47,126 nucleotides of DNA from Branchiostoma floridae (GCF_000003815.2 NC_049980.1:478353-525478); one strand, 5' to 3'. Counted from the stretch's first letter, positions 22,168-31,647 are shown. Notes: generated from the sequence alone by a model not told the origin. Translations and numbers: made by a program.

Positions 22168-23392
22168 GAGGGTCTGCATGCCTTTTTCCGTTAAGCGTTA
22201 CGAGCCATTTTAATTCACCGTTAATCGTTACCGACCCTCTCTAATTTAACGTTAACCGTTATCGGTATATTCTTCGTGAAGCGTTATTGGTCGTTTTAAT
22301 TCAACGTTAACCGTTATTTGTTATCCCGAATTCACCGTTAAGCGTTACCAAGAAATTTTTCGTAACCCGTTATACACACGAAGTGAAATGCCAGATAGAA
22401 CCCCGGAAAATGCAGGAAATGGCGTTTCAAAGGGTCGAGATTTCAAAATTTTCTCCGAGCCTCCCGGCCTTCGGCTCTGGACAGGGTAAAATATGTTGCG
22501 GAAGCGTCGCCCTCAAAAACTTTATCACTCATACAGATTTCAGTGTAAACTCAGCTTAGTTTCGGGCAAAAAGCACTCCTAGAATGCAGAAAATGAGGTT
22601 TCTCCGGACCTTCATTGCAACGGCTGGCGCCTTTGGCGCTCACGATGACATGGTGAAAATATGTTAGGGGCGTGGGTAGGCACAAAAACTTTTCTCTCTA
22701 ATAAAATGTCATTTAATTTAGCTTCGTCTTACAGCAGAATGTGTCCTTCAAAATGCAGTAAATGGCGTTTCAGACGGTCCAGATTTAAATTTTCCCGGAC
22801 TTCTATTGCAACGTCCCGTGCCTTCTGAGCTCGAAATGGTAAAATATGTCGGGAGCTCTGGGGGTGGAGGCCAAAGCTATAATCATTGTGTAATTTGACG
22901 AAAATAACAAAATCAACCTAGCTTAGTCAGTCGGCAAAATTTGCCGAAAATGCAGGAAACAGCATTTAAGAGGGTCTTGATTTCAAAATTACCCCCGGAC
23001 CCCCATGGAATGCGTCGAGCCTTCGGCGCTCCAGGTGCTGAAACTCACAATAGTCCATTCCCCCCATAAGAAATTTGCTACCGCCGTCTCTGTGGCGGGC
23101 CGGGAACTCAGCCTCCGTCAATTTACTGATGTCATGGACAATGCCCCTGTCATTCCTCCGGGTTCCGGGCACCTTTTGCTTGGTCATTAGACGGATATTT
23201 TCCCCCATTCCCCTACTCTAGCGTTGTATAAATAGGAATGCACGTCAATGTTACTTTCAACGGTGTTATGTTTTGTAACTCCTTCTGAATTTACCGTTAA
23301 GCGTTACCGGGCCTCCTTAATTTACCGTTAACCGTTACCGTGCCTCCTGAATTCACCGTTAAGCGTTACCAAGACCCCCCATGCAGACCCTC
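22168..23392. mobile_element. 1.2-kb composite TIR element with iterated subterminal and internal repeats
   Basis: Ends are GAGGGTCTGCATG and its inverse CATGCAGACCCTC, flanked by AATTGT on both sides (22162-22167 and 23393-23398). Both ends hold runs of CCGTTAAGCGTTACC / CCGTTAACCGTTACCG spaced about 30-35 bp (22190-22370 and 23290-23372). The middle holds about four diverged units of about 180 bp. Each begins AAAATGCAGGAAATGGCG (about 22408, 22590, 22754 and 22945) and runs into a CCCGGAC and GCCTTCGGCGCTC core. No transposase ORF is present. Confidence 0.75.
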
Positions 23393-23398
23393 AATTGT

Positions 23399-23635
23399 AT
23401 TCGTAGGTATCAGCCATACCGTTTATTTCAAATGACATAAGCATTATCGTAAGCGTCACCTTTATTTTATACGATAGAGACTGAGAACCAGGCCAAATAA
23501 GGGCATGTCATTCACGATTGGGGAGGGGAGGTTCATTTTGGGTAGGGGTGGGGTCTATCAAAAGGGCGACCTGACCCCTATTTCACCCCGACCAGATCTA
23601 ACAACATACCTATTTCCCTAGATTTTGCCGTCATA
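23399..23635. other. Gene-free stretch
   Basis: G-rich run (GGGGAGGGGAGG ... GGGTAGGGGTGGGG) at about 23519-23551, otherwise unremarkable. Confidence 0.4.
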
Positions 23636-23639
23636 ACAC

Positions 23640-23792
23640 GACGTCTGACCTGCTCCTGAATAAATTATAATCAGCAGACGATGACCTCTGACCTGCTCCG
23701 CCTGAAAAAATTATATTTGACCTCTGACCTGCTCCACCTGAATAAATAATATGTGACCCCTGACCTGCTCCACCTTGCTCCGCCTGAATAAT
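23640..23792. repeat. Short tandem repeat of a 45-bp-class unit
   Basis: Four copies of CTCTGACCTGCTCC(G/A)CCTGAATAAATTATAT-like sequence with variable spacers. They produce a repetitive minus-strand peptide (GGAGQRS..IIFSGGAGQRS) that is an artefact. Confidence 0.85.
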
Positions 23793-24234
23793 CATCGCAG
23801 CGTGTTGACTGTATACTACTCTGGACCCAAGGGAATTCAATGTTTAGGCAAGACTAATTTGAAAGGTTATGTAACCTCCTTTTCTTATGCTGTCCTAGAC
23901 GTTGTTGTCTTTATTCCAAGTCTTACATATTTTATCTTCCAGGCACGAGTCATCGATCTATACAACACACTACGTTCAACAACGGAGAAATGCTCCGAGA
24001 AAACGACATAAGTTTACATCTTGAGAGAGAACTGGTTTATTTATTAAACACACACAAAGTAATGTACAAGATCGTAGTCCTAAGACTAAACTGCCTCGTA
24101 CTAAGTACACAAGAGATGATAATGGAAGGCCCTGCCTAAGTACGTTAATCAAATTATAATAGTCACAATATTCCCACTCAGCTGTACAATTGAAAAGTGT
24201 GGATTTACACACACACACATATAGATATATATAT
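23793..24234. other. Gene-free stretch
   Basis: No domain-bearing ORF. Ends in (CA)n/(TA)n low complexity at about 24206-24235. Confidence 0.4.
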
Positions 24235-24660
24235 ACATCAGTAATAAAATCTCATTTCACACTAAAACAGAACTATTGAGGAAGGTTAAAAGTTATATCT
24301 CAAGTCTAACATGAATTTAAAAGGTCGACACAGTATGGTAGCGTAGTGTTCCTAAAGCGAGCCGTTCTACACTTAAAGTTAAACTGAGTGAAGTTGTCAG
24401 CATATCTTAGGTTCCTACCAATGCCTCAGAGCGGCGTGGTGGTAGCCAGTTGAATACCTCAGAATTAACAAGTGATCTAGCAAACCTCAGGCAGTGAGCT
24501 TTTCGTCTAACATGCAGATGTTCCAGATCACACACCTGCAGCGCCGAACTGTAGGAACTGTAGGAGCGACCAAGAATAATCTTACAGGCTCTAGCCTGGA
24601 CACGCTCTATCATTGCAGACACAGGCTCTCCCATAAAACAGAGGTCCCGAGAAAAGAAAT
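24235..24660 (-). pseudogene. LINE reverse-transcriptase C-terminal remnant
   Basis: Minus ORF 24407-24634 reads IERVQARACKIILG, then YSSYSSALQVCDLEHLHVRR and CLRFARSLV. This is the pattern just C-terminal to the RT domain in CR1/Jockey-type LINEs (IE.VQ.RA.R.I.G..Y.SY..AL..L.L..L..RR). The catalytic FADD region is missing, so the copy is 5'-truncated. Downstream sequence to the AT-rich run at 24.22 kb would be its 3' untranslated part. Confidence 0.75.
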
Positions 24661-24879
24661 ATTTCCAAACTTTACACTTTACACTTAACAGACGCTTTTA
24701 TCATAAGCACACAGGCCAAGAGAAAAAAAAGAGAGGTTAATTTCCAAATCTTACACTTTACGCTTTACCAGTTCTGTGGTCAGACATTAGCAACCACAAA
24801 AACACACCCATGCCTTGGTGTTACACTTACAACTAGACTTAAGTGGGGGACATTGGGAATGATCAAACACAACTTGTAG

Positions 24880-25165
24880 GCATGCCCAATCAGGGTAAAA
24901 ACACATCACTGATAAGACCAAACCTTGAATATGCCGCAACAATGGGATCCGTATACAAAGGCAAAAATAAACTGGAAAGGACACAGAACGTACCAAGCCT
25001 CCAGATTCTGCACAAACAAGGATCCTAGTGTTGCCAAAATGAAAACATAACTGCAGTGGATGTCACTTAGATACAGAAGGAAAATGTCCAGACTTTGCAT
25101 GATGTACAAAATGACCAATAAACTAGTGGATGTACCGACTGATAAGCATATGACACCAGCTCAAA
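24880..25165 (+). pseudogene. Decayed CR1/L2-like LINE fragment
   Basis: LIRPNLEYAATMGSVYKGK matches the LVRPHLEYSATVWDPYTNK segment of the LINE at 32-35 kb. After a frame change, SLRYRRKMSRLCMMYKMTNK matches its PLSERRRNARLTFFYKLVNN. The order and spacing are those of the post-RT C-terminal region. The fragment is frameshifted and shorter than the intact protein. Confidence 0.78.
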
Positions 25166-25560
25166 AAAGCGTGGCAATTAAAACTATTGCGATGGCGACG
25201 GCTTTCTTGTTTATTACCAAGTATCTGATAGTATTGTTGTTGGTGTGTTCTAGTATTCGTTTTCTGGCTGTAACGTTATGTATGAAAATTGTTTTGCACC
25301 GTGGATTTTGTAGGGCATTGCTGTCAGCAAAGAAGACAGTCTCTTGTGAGTGACAAGTGGCCTTTTCATTGATTATACATTTTTCACATAAATCATATCA
25401 GTTATCTTTTTTACTTTAACTTGGCGACAATTTGGCGAATTCTAACTGCACCCAAGCACCCACGATCTAGTATCACTAAACAGAAACAGAAGAGCAGAGG
25501 GAAAATCAGAAGCATTGTGCACAAGAATGAAATCCTCATTCAAAATCATGCTATTACAAC
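25166..25560. other. Gene-free stretch
   Basis: Tail of ORF 25060-25353 is hydrophobic without a motif. No repeats paired within the window. Confidence 0.35.
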
Positions 25561-25564
25561 AATT

Positions 25565-25680
25565 TCTCAATGATTATGCAAATTAGGTAATGATTTGCAT
25601 ACTTGATATTTCTGTCTTTTTCAGTTACATGTCATATGTTTGGGTGTCCTAATATCGTGGATTTATAAGGCCTAGGCTAG
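25565..25680 (+). repeat. Octamer-pair repeat copy
   Basis: ATGCAAAT at 25576 and ATTTGCAT at 25593 (17-bp register), followed by TCTTTTTCAGTTACATGTCA as in the 5.0-5.1 kb copy (TCTTTTTCTCAGCTACATATG). Confidence 0.8.
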
Positions 25681-26220
25681 CCCTTGGGGCGTTGCCAAAA
25701 CAGCACTCCATTATTTGATACAGTTATAATTTTTTAGGTCTTTCTAAGGCTTGAACATTACTCTTATGATCATAAAGTGATGACACACACTCAATAACTT
25801 TCTTCAATAAAACTTCATATGTATTACTTTCATGTATGCTGAATTTACAACAAAATAATATACTTACTTTGTACATGTAATGACAAGAAACAGTTACAAT
25901 GAATAAACATATATATACAGTGCAATACAATAATATAGACTAATGCATAGGTCATACACATCTGACACATACAGTATAGCATTAATATTGACAAATACAT
26001 ACATTTAACATAAAGTTCTTGCGGAATGTGGACCTTAAACTATTGGTGAACATAAGGGTACTCTCAACATAACCTGCGAAGCTGCAGTGTTATGCCAAAC
26101 TTTGTCCGAACCTCCTTTACATATTCATATTCATCACATATTAATAATTTAATTTTAATTTGATGAATGGTTTATTGAAAAACGACATACCTCGCAGCCA
26201 AAGACTGAATTGCGTATACG
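25681..26220. other. Gene-free AT-rich stretch
   Basis: One minus ORF of 68 aa without a domain. No repeat array was seen. Confidence 0.4.
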
Positions 26221-26225
26221 GTACA

Positions 26226-26425
26226 AGTGTGGCACAATAACATGTCTCAACTTATCATACACTTTAAAACTTTAAGACAACTTTTGTCTTAATTGGAACA
26301 TAAAAAACAATCGACTATTTACACTATGGCACAATAACATGTCTCGCCTTATCATACACTTTAAAACTTAAAGACAATTGGTCTTATTTGGAACGTGATT
26401 ACGATAGACTATTCACACCGTTATT
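26226..26425. repeat. Tandem duplication, about 101-bp unit
   Basis: GGCACAATAACATGTCTCAA, CTTATCATACACTTTAAAAC and GTCTTAATTGGAAC are repeated as GGCACAATAACATGTCTCGC, CTTATCATACACTTTAAAAC and GTCTTATTTGGAAC from about 26327. About 85-90% identity by eye. Confidence 0.88.
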
Positions 26426-26737
26426 ACAATTTATTTCTTGACAAAATCATATCCAGTTGCTATTTGGTGGACAGTCACATATTAATCTAATGGTGAAGAT
26501 TTTGTAAAATGGGAGGGGTGGTAAAATGTTTTATTTTATTTAAGGAAGAATAGAAGTGGGCTCTTTTATGAACCCTCATCAGCATTTAGCATAATTCAAA
26601 ACTTAAATTTTCAATATCAATTATTTACATGCCATCACCATAACACAAAATCATGAGTATGCATGCATTCCTTCTTGACTAAAATGTCCCTATAGTTCGA
26701 AAGGAAGCTGCTATAGGACCTAAACATTTGCTACTCT
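26426..26737. other. Gene-free stretch
   Basis: Contains TTTAGCATAATTCAAAACTT, related to a word in the foldback family. No gene. Confidence 0.35.
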
Positions 26738-26744
26738 TCTCCAA

Positions 26745-27070
26745 GTACAGCGGCTATCTACAATTTACAAATCGTGACAATAGTTTGTCTAGAACAAGAG
26801 ATATTAAAAAGACATTCTGCTACAATACCACAACAGCTATTTACAATTTGCAAATTGTGACAATAGTTTGTCCAGAACAAGAGATATGAAAAAGACATTC
26901 TGCAACAATACCACCAGGGGTCCAAAAATCGAATAATTTCTTCAATAGCACATTACCTCAACAAATTTCATGGCAATCCATCTGTACCTTTTTAAATCAT
27001 GTTGCTCACCCACATATACATACAAACATACATAGAGATGCTACAGACAACTTATTGGCAAAGGTAATAA
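26745..27070 (+). repeat. GGTAATAA-ended repeat with an 85-bp internal duplication
   Basis: GACAATAGTTTGTCTAGAAC, AAGAGATATTAAAAAGACAT and TCTGCTACAATACCAC recur about 85 bp later as GACAATAGTTTGTCCAGAAC, AAGAGATATGAAAAAGACAT and TCTGCAACAATACCAC. The copy ends TTATTGGCAAAGGTAATAA at about 27064, the terminal signature of the family at 4.3-5.8 kb. It lies directly 3' of ZNF-B. Confidence 0.8.
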
Positions 27071-27140
27071 CTCCAGGCAAGTTTTACAAAAGTTTATCCA
27101 TCTCATGGTTTAGAAACTTTGCAGGGGACGTATTTGTAAC

Positions 27141-27146
27141 TTTATT
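27141..27146 (-). promoter_or_regulatory. AATAAA overlapping the ZNF-B stop codon
   Basis: The minus strand reads GTCCAATAAAGTT, and the stop codon TAA is embedded in the canonical polyadenylation hexamer. It could give a very short 3' UTR or be coincidental. The 3' end was not otherwise located. Confidence 0.4.
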
Positions 27147-28608
27147 GGACTATGTGCATTTTCAGATGCAAGAACAGGTGCTCCTTTTGGGTTGCCTTAA
27201 ATCCACACTCCCCACATACGTGGGTTTCCTGACCAATGTCTTCAGCCTTGTGGTGGTCTGAAAAGCATTTCTGTGTGGTGGAAAAGTCACACTTGTCACA
27301 ATTGTACGTTCTTTCCTCAATATGCATTCTCATATGCAGAAGTAGGAAGTCCTTTTGAGTTGCCTTGAATCCACACTGTCCACAAATATGTGTTTGTTCA
27401 ACAGTGTCCGTCACTTTGTGTTGGTCTGAAATGCGTTGCTGTGAAGAAGATAAGTCACACGGGTCAGCTTCACAAGTTTTTTCCACAACATGCATTCTCA
27501 CATGCAGGAGTAGTTGGTCTTTTTGGGTTGCCCTGAAACCACATTCCCCGCATATGTAGGCCTGCTCGGCAGTGTGCTTCATCCTATGTCGGTCTAAAAT
27601 GTTTTTCCGTGTAGTAGAATAGCCACACTGGTCACATTGGAAGGGTTTCTCACCTGTATGTTTTTTCATATGTCTGGATAACTTGGTGCTTTGAGCTGCT
27701 CTATACCCACACACTCCACAGATAAAGGGTTTTTCCCCTGTGTGCTGCTTCATGTGCACAGCTAGGTTAGACTTGTTGGCTGTCCTGAAATAACACTCCC
27801 CACACATGTATGGTTTCTCACCGGTGTGCACAAGCATGTGTTTGTCTAAGTCGCTTCTCCGTACAGCAGAATGGTCGCATTGATCACATTTGAAGGGTTT
27901 CCCACCAGTGTGTTTGAAGGAGTGAATGTCTAAGTGTCGTTTTTGGGCAGCAGAATAGTCACATTTGTCACATTTGTACGGCCTCTCACCAGTATGTTTT
28001 CTCATGTGTATAGTTAACTCAGACTTGTATGTTGTCCTGAACCCACACTCCCCACACATGTAAGGTTTTTCACCGGTGTGTTTAAGAATATGTCTGTCTA
28101 AATTCCCCTTATCTGCACTTGAATAATCACACAGGTCACACTTGAAAGGTTTTTCTCCAGTGTGCCTCCTTATATGTCTAACAATGTTTGCCTTATCAGG
28201 TGTTCTGTGCCCACAAATCCCACACATGAAGCGCTTCTCACCAGTGTGTGTGACCATGTGTCGTTTTAGATGGTTTTTCCAAGCGGTAGTGAAGTCACAT
28301 TGATCACACATGTGCGGCTTTTCACCTGTATGCCTTCTCATATGTTGCAGAAATCCAGATCTATAAGTTGCCTTGTATCCACATTCTTCACATACGAAGG
28401 GTGCTCTCTTACTATGCTTTGCAGAATTGCCTTCCATCTGTTGTGTATGCGCCTGTACATGTGATGAGGCTTTCTCCTTCCACGGAGTAGAGTTTGATCT
28501 TTCATATGTTTCCTCCAATAAAATGTCCTTATCTTTTGTCCACTTCTCTCGCCTGCTTCTCTTTCTCCCTGAACGTCTGGCAGGAGGTTCCTCAGGCGAC
28601 GAGTCCAT
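27142..28608 (-). CDS. ZNF-B: intact poly-C2H2 zinc-finger protein, 488 aa
   Basis: Probable nuclear DNA-binding protein. Residues 1-70 are a basic, low-complexity N-terminus with a likely nuclear-localisation signal (RRSGRKRSRREK, residues 11-22). No KRAB, SCAN or BTB domain is visible. Residues 71-488 hold 15 consecutive 28-residue C2H2 units (C-X2-C-X12-H-X3-H), mostly joined by TGEKP linkers and largely alternating GECGF/YRT and DxCDYS types. Fingers 1-11 and 13 keep all zinc ligands. Units 12 and 14 end HKVTD and HKAED and so lack the last His; late linkers have decayed to VVEKT, VEQTH or IEERT. The ATG is 3 nt into an exon that follows the acceptor TTTACTAG|AA (boundary 28611/28610), so a 5' exon must lie upstream. 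The TAA stop falls inside AATAAA. No enzymatic domain. DNA target unknown. Confidence 0.93.
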   Translation of the reverse strand: MDSSPEEPPARRSGRKRSRREKWTKDKDILLEETYERSNSTPWKEKASSHVQAHTQQMEGNSAKHSKRAPFVCEECGYKATYRSGFLQHMRRHTGEKPHMCDQCDFTTAWKNHLKRHMVTHTGEKRFMCGICGHRTPDKANIVRHIRRHTGEKPFKCDLCDYSSADKGNLDRHILKHTGEKPYMCGECGFRTTYKSELTIHMRKHTGERPYKCDKCDYSAAQKRHLDIHSFKHTGGKPFKCDQCDHSAVRRSDLDKHMLVHTGEKPYMCGECYFRTANKSNLAVHMKQHTGEKPFICGVCGYRAAQSTKLSRHMKKHTGEKPFQCDQCGYSTTRKNILDRHRMKHTAEQAYICGECGFRATQKDQLLLHVRMHVVEKTCEADPCDLSSSQQRISDQHKVTDTVEQTHICGQCGFKATQKDFLLLHMRMHIEERTYNCDKCDFSTTQKCFSDHHKAEDIGQETHVCGECGFKATQKEHLFLHLKMHIVQ

Positions 28609-28699
28609 TTCTAGTAAATGTAGGATTATAAAAAAGGTTAAAATGAATCATACTGGATGGTGGCACTACTACATATTGCACCTTAGGGAACTGAAATAG
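28609..28699 (-). other. ZNF-B splice acceptor and intron side
   Basis: Minus-strand CCTTTTTTATAATCCTACAT followed by TTACTAG|AAATGG gives a pyrimidine tract and AG acceptor directly before the start codon. The upstream exon was not identified. Confidence 0.6.
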
Positions 28700-29162
28700 G
28701 AAGGGCTTTACACACCTATCACCCCAACAAAATGTGAAATTTCTTTTTAGAAAATGTCAAATTCCTTTTTACTTTTTTATATTTCAGCCATGCCACAGGT
28801 ATGTATGAAATACATTGTTATATTTCAATCAGTACATGGATTGTGGTCTTATTGATGTATGTAATACAATGAAAATAAAGTAAAATAAAATTGTACTATT
28901 ATGTTTTCCTTATTTTCTGTTTAAATTCTGCTCTGTCTAAGCTAGATGCAAAACCCTGATTTGAAGGTTTTGATTTATGTGATTATGATTTGATATCTGG
29001 TCTGTTATATGATTTGTATAATAGTTACCGATTATGTTCATGCCGTTCTCTTATGTTATAATATCCTATGTTCACTTATAATTTACTCTGTATGTGTCCT
29101 ATAAGCCCACGTGGGCTGGGCGTTTTGACGCATGATACGTTAATAAAATTCATTCATTCATT
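28700..29162 (+). mobile_element. LINE 3' end with (TTCA)n tail
   Basis: At the right edge, AAGCCCACGTGGGCTGGGC (a strong short hairpin: GCCCACGTGGGC) is followed by TTAATAAAATTCATTCATTC and two further ATTCA copies. A hairpin, AATAAA-like word and short-repeat tail are typical of CR1/L2/RTE-type LINE 3' ends. The left limit is uncertain and the coding region is absent. Confidence 0.6.
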
Positions 29163-29337
29163 CATAAACGGCTGCATGGATGCTTTTTTTAGTGGTGACA
29201 AATTCAATTTTACCTGTCACAGTGTCAGTGAGCTGAACTGATCTCAAAAGTTAGGTTGGTGACAGTTTGCTTGTAACTGAAGAAATTAGCAGGTAGAGTT
29301 TGCCAGCCACACGCTAGGTCGGAGGTACAGTCAAACC
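29163..29337. other. Spacer
   Basis: Unassigned sequence between a LINE tail and a Tc1/pogo-like MITE. Confidence 0.4.
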
Positions 29338-29760
29338 TGTCTATAGCGGCCAAGTTACACATTAAGTTACTCATGATTTTAGTACACACTGATCTTTCTC
29401 TCCAAAAACATTGTCAAGATTGTCAAAAATTCATTGACCCTGCCAAAGTCAACTCTGCCAAAAAGTATTGATATTGCCATAGACAATGTTGGTAAATTCG
29501 CAGAACTTGCACTCTACCGTTTAAAACACGTGTACCTTCCGCTACCGCCAAAATGACCCTGTCATCAAATTGTCACATACTACGTTTCTAAACTCAAAGC
29601 AGGGTGACAATCCGCCGCCGTATGGTCGCAATAGGAGTGTTTCTGTATCTACGGGACTCGAAAATGTGACAGTGGACGCGTTGAACAGGGACCGACAAAA
29701 AGTGACCGCAATGGCCAGGTGGTCACTATGCAAAGGTGGCCACTAATACAGGTTTGACTG
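29338..29760. mobile_element. Tc1/mariner-pogo-like MITE, 423 bp
   Basis: Starts CAGTCAAACCTGTCTATAGC and ends with the inverse (TACAGGTTTGACTG), bounded by TA on both sides (29336-29337 and 29761-29762). A TA duplication and a CAGTCAAACCTGT-type terminus are characteristic of pogo/Tigger-group elements. The inner right end (AGTGACCGCAATGGCCAGG, GGTGGCCACTAAT) mirrors the left GCGGCCA. No transposase. Confidence 0.88.
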
Positions 29761-29762
29761 TA

Positions 29763-29995
29763 CATAGTCCTGGGTTCTGAGTGGTGCGCTTGTGCACTAA
29801 CAGCAAAATAGTGCCTCTTGCAGGGATTGGCTAATTGTAATTTGTAATTGCTATAAACAAAGAACATATGTTTATTTGTCATTGGCAATTTTTTCCCACC
29901 ATATAGGCTAAATGTGCTCAACACAGAATGAATAATATGCTGACATTTCCTGTAGCTTCATTATGAACGTGCCCATGTAAAGCAAGTATCACGAC
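29763..29995. other. Spacer
   Basis: No coding region or repeat recognised. Confidence 0.4.
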
Positions 29996-30000
29996 GTAAG

Positions 30001-30321
30001 CAGGGCTCAAAATACTACCAGCATATGCAGGTTAGTGCAGGTATAATTGGAGCTGTGCAGGTATTTCTGGTGTCTACCTGGTGTGCTGGGTTTTATACAT
30101 GAATGTCATATGATGTAGGTGTATGTGGATTGTTATTAGTTGCATTGACTGTTACCACCTATAAAGTATACAGGAAAAAATATCAATGGTTCCTGAACAA
30201 TTTTAGTATGATCCAACTTCATAAATTCAGAGTGGTGCAGGTAAAATTTGTCTCGTGCAGGTAATTTTCAGTGTTACCTGCACCAGTGCAGATATTCAGG
30301 AAAAAAGTATTTCGAGCCCTG
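30001..30321. mobile_element. Non-autonomous TIR element, 321 bp, GTGCAGGTA subterminal words
   Basis: Left end CAGGGCTCAAAATAC, right end GTATTTCGAGCCCTG (inverse with one mismatch). GTAAG flanks both sides (29996-30000 and 30322-30326). GTGCAGGTA or its inverse recurs at about 30034, 30055, 30235, 30257 and 30278. The CAGGG terminus resembles hAT elements, but the direct flank is 5 bp rather than 8, so the superfamily is left open. Confidence 0.75.
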
Positions 30322-30344
30322 GTAAGTGTAATAGTACTAATACC

Positions 30345-30455
30345 CTCTGCTCGATGGTCTCTACTGACTACAGCAAAGCATTAGAAAGAGTAAGCCACAC
30401 AGTCGCGATCTGCTGTCTAGTGGAACTTGGCCTACGGCCTTCACTGGTCTGATGA
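30345..30455 (+). pseudogene. LINE reverse-transcriptase fragment
   Basis: Frame MVSTDYSKALERVSHTVAIC followed by CLVELGLRPSLV matches the RT block (DFSKAFDTV.H..L...L...G) that contains the first catalytic Asp in non-LTR elements. It is cut by a stop after LRPSLV. Only about 35 residues remain. The adjacent repeat (30.46-30.68 kb) may be the same element's 3' part. Confidence 0.65.
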
Positions 30456-30459
30456 AGGT

Positions 30460-30682
30460 CACTAACAAATAGCAGACATTACCCAAATACTGAAAAAGAT
30501 ATACAAGAGGAACATACAAGAGGAGATAGCTGGCTGAGGAGTAACTTATCAGTTTGTGATTAAGAGAAACGGGTTGCAAAGTGTACATGATGTACTCCTT
30601 GGCTAGCTAACTCCCCTGGTGTGTTATTTGTCTATTCGGGTGATTTCTAGTATTTTCCCATCGACCCATGGAGCCTGGTAGA
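30460..30682 (+). repeat. Dispersed repeat copy shared with 20.56 and 45.77 kb
   Basis: GCAGACATTACCCAAATA, AAGAGGAGATAGCTGGCTG, GTGTGTTATTTGTCTATTCG, GATTTCTAGTATTTTCCC and GGAGCCTGG parallel 20557-20740. Confidence 0.75.
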
Positions 30683-30699
30683 AGCTACAGTCCTCCATG

Positions 30700-30800
30700 T
30701 ACTAAATCGGGTCCAGGTTCTGGTTCAGGTTCAGGTCCGGACCTGATCCTCTGTACCTGAACCGTACCTGGACCTCAATTTTCTGTACCGGTACCCAGCC
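30700..30800. mobile_element. hAT-like terminal debris (GGTCCAGG / CCGGTACC)
   Basis: GGTTCAGGTTCAGGTCCGGA matches the subterminal repeat of the 10.33 kb hAT-like element. GTACCGGTACCCAGCCTTA looks like the inverse of a TAAGGCTGGGTACCGG end. A left border and target duplication were not found. Confidence 0.45.
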
Positions 30801-30847
30801 TTAGTGTATATGTATGATATCGGGTCAGAACTTGGACGAGGTGCCTC

Positions 30848-31647
30848 GAAGGGGGGAGGGGGGCGACATAACATGTCTGTCTTTCGAGACAAAGGGAGGT
30901 CGTATTTCTTGTATATAATTAAAAATTCTTCTCGTGTATCATTTGCAGCCATTAGGTACCCAAGTGTGTTAGGAATGAGGACGAACTTTAGCCTTATTAC
31001 TAAAAGATAATACACCAGATGTAATAATACAAAAAATACGATCTCCCTTTGTCTCGAAAGACTAGTGTCGCCCCCCTCCCCCTTTCAAAATTTTACACCA
31101 CGAAAATTCTAATATTTTCCCGCCCAATGCGACGAACACATAATAGAGACGACATTCGGATATACAACAAGACAGTACTTTAGCATAATTTACGTTCTTA
31201 CCTGCTTCCAGTGTTGTTTTAAACCTTGTTGTTGTTGTTGTTGTTGTCCTCGTTTAACGTCTATTATTTCGCTAGACGTGGTCTCTTGGTGCTGAGTAAC
31301 ACATGGTTCGCTTTTGAGTCAATAGTCTCTCTTGGTATTTAACTCTTGGTTCCTTGTGCTTGAGAGTTGCTGGAGGAGTTTCTAGGAGAGTACGTCGAAA
31401 CGGTGTGTACTCTCAATGTACTGGGAGAAGGCCATGTACATCTGTTTGTTGATTCCTTCTGAAAGGTCTTCTCTCATTCCAGCTTAAACCTTCACAAAAT
31501 CCTCCAAGCGCTAGCGTCTTCTATGCGAACCAACAGGTCAAAGGTAAACTTCTCGTAGGTCAAAGGTAAATTTGTCGTCGGGTCGTTTGTACCTGATTAT
31601 CCATTTAGTGTGCAAGGTGTTTTGCTCCTCATCCGATTAAAACATAT
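30848..31647. mobile_element. Foldback repeat, copy 2, carrying a nested insertion
   Basis: The hairpin arms run from GAAGGGGGGAGGGGGGCGAC through TTTCGAGACAAAGGGAGGTC, and the inverse runs through GTCTCGAAAGACTAGTGTCG to CCCCCCTCCCCCTTT at about 31086. The loop contains TTAGGTACCCAA. Downstream order matches copy 1 at 21.48 kb (CCACGAAAATTCTAATATTT, CCCGCCCAATGC, TTCTTACCTGCTTCCA, ACCTGATTATCCATTTAGTG). The copy is interrupted by 31228-31483, which copy 1 lacks. Confidence 0.85.
31228..31483 (-). mobile_element. Nested retroposon, (AAC)n tail, 9-bp target duplication
   Basis: About 256 bp flanked by TTAAACCTT on both sides (31219-31227 and 31484-31492). The homologous copy at 21.48 kb is uninterrupted at this point, apart from small differences. 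On the minus strand the insert starts GCTGGAATGAGAGAAGACC and ends in CAACAACAACAACAACAAC. Its 5' part reads as a short open frame (QMYMAFSQYIESTHRFDVLS) before a stop, so a 5'-truncated LINE is more likely than a tRNA SINE. Confidence 0.85.

Noticed and set aside
22190-22370. CCGTTAAGCGTTACC repeats as a CRISPR array or promoter operator array
   Set aside because: The same words occur inverted at the other end of a TIR-bounded element; they are subterminal repeats.
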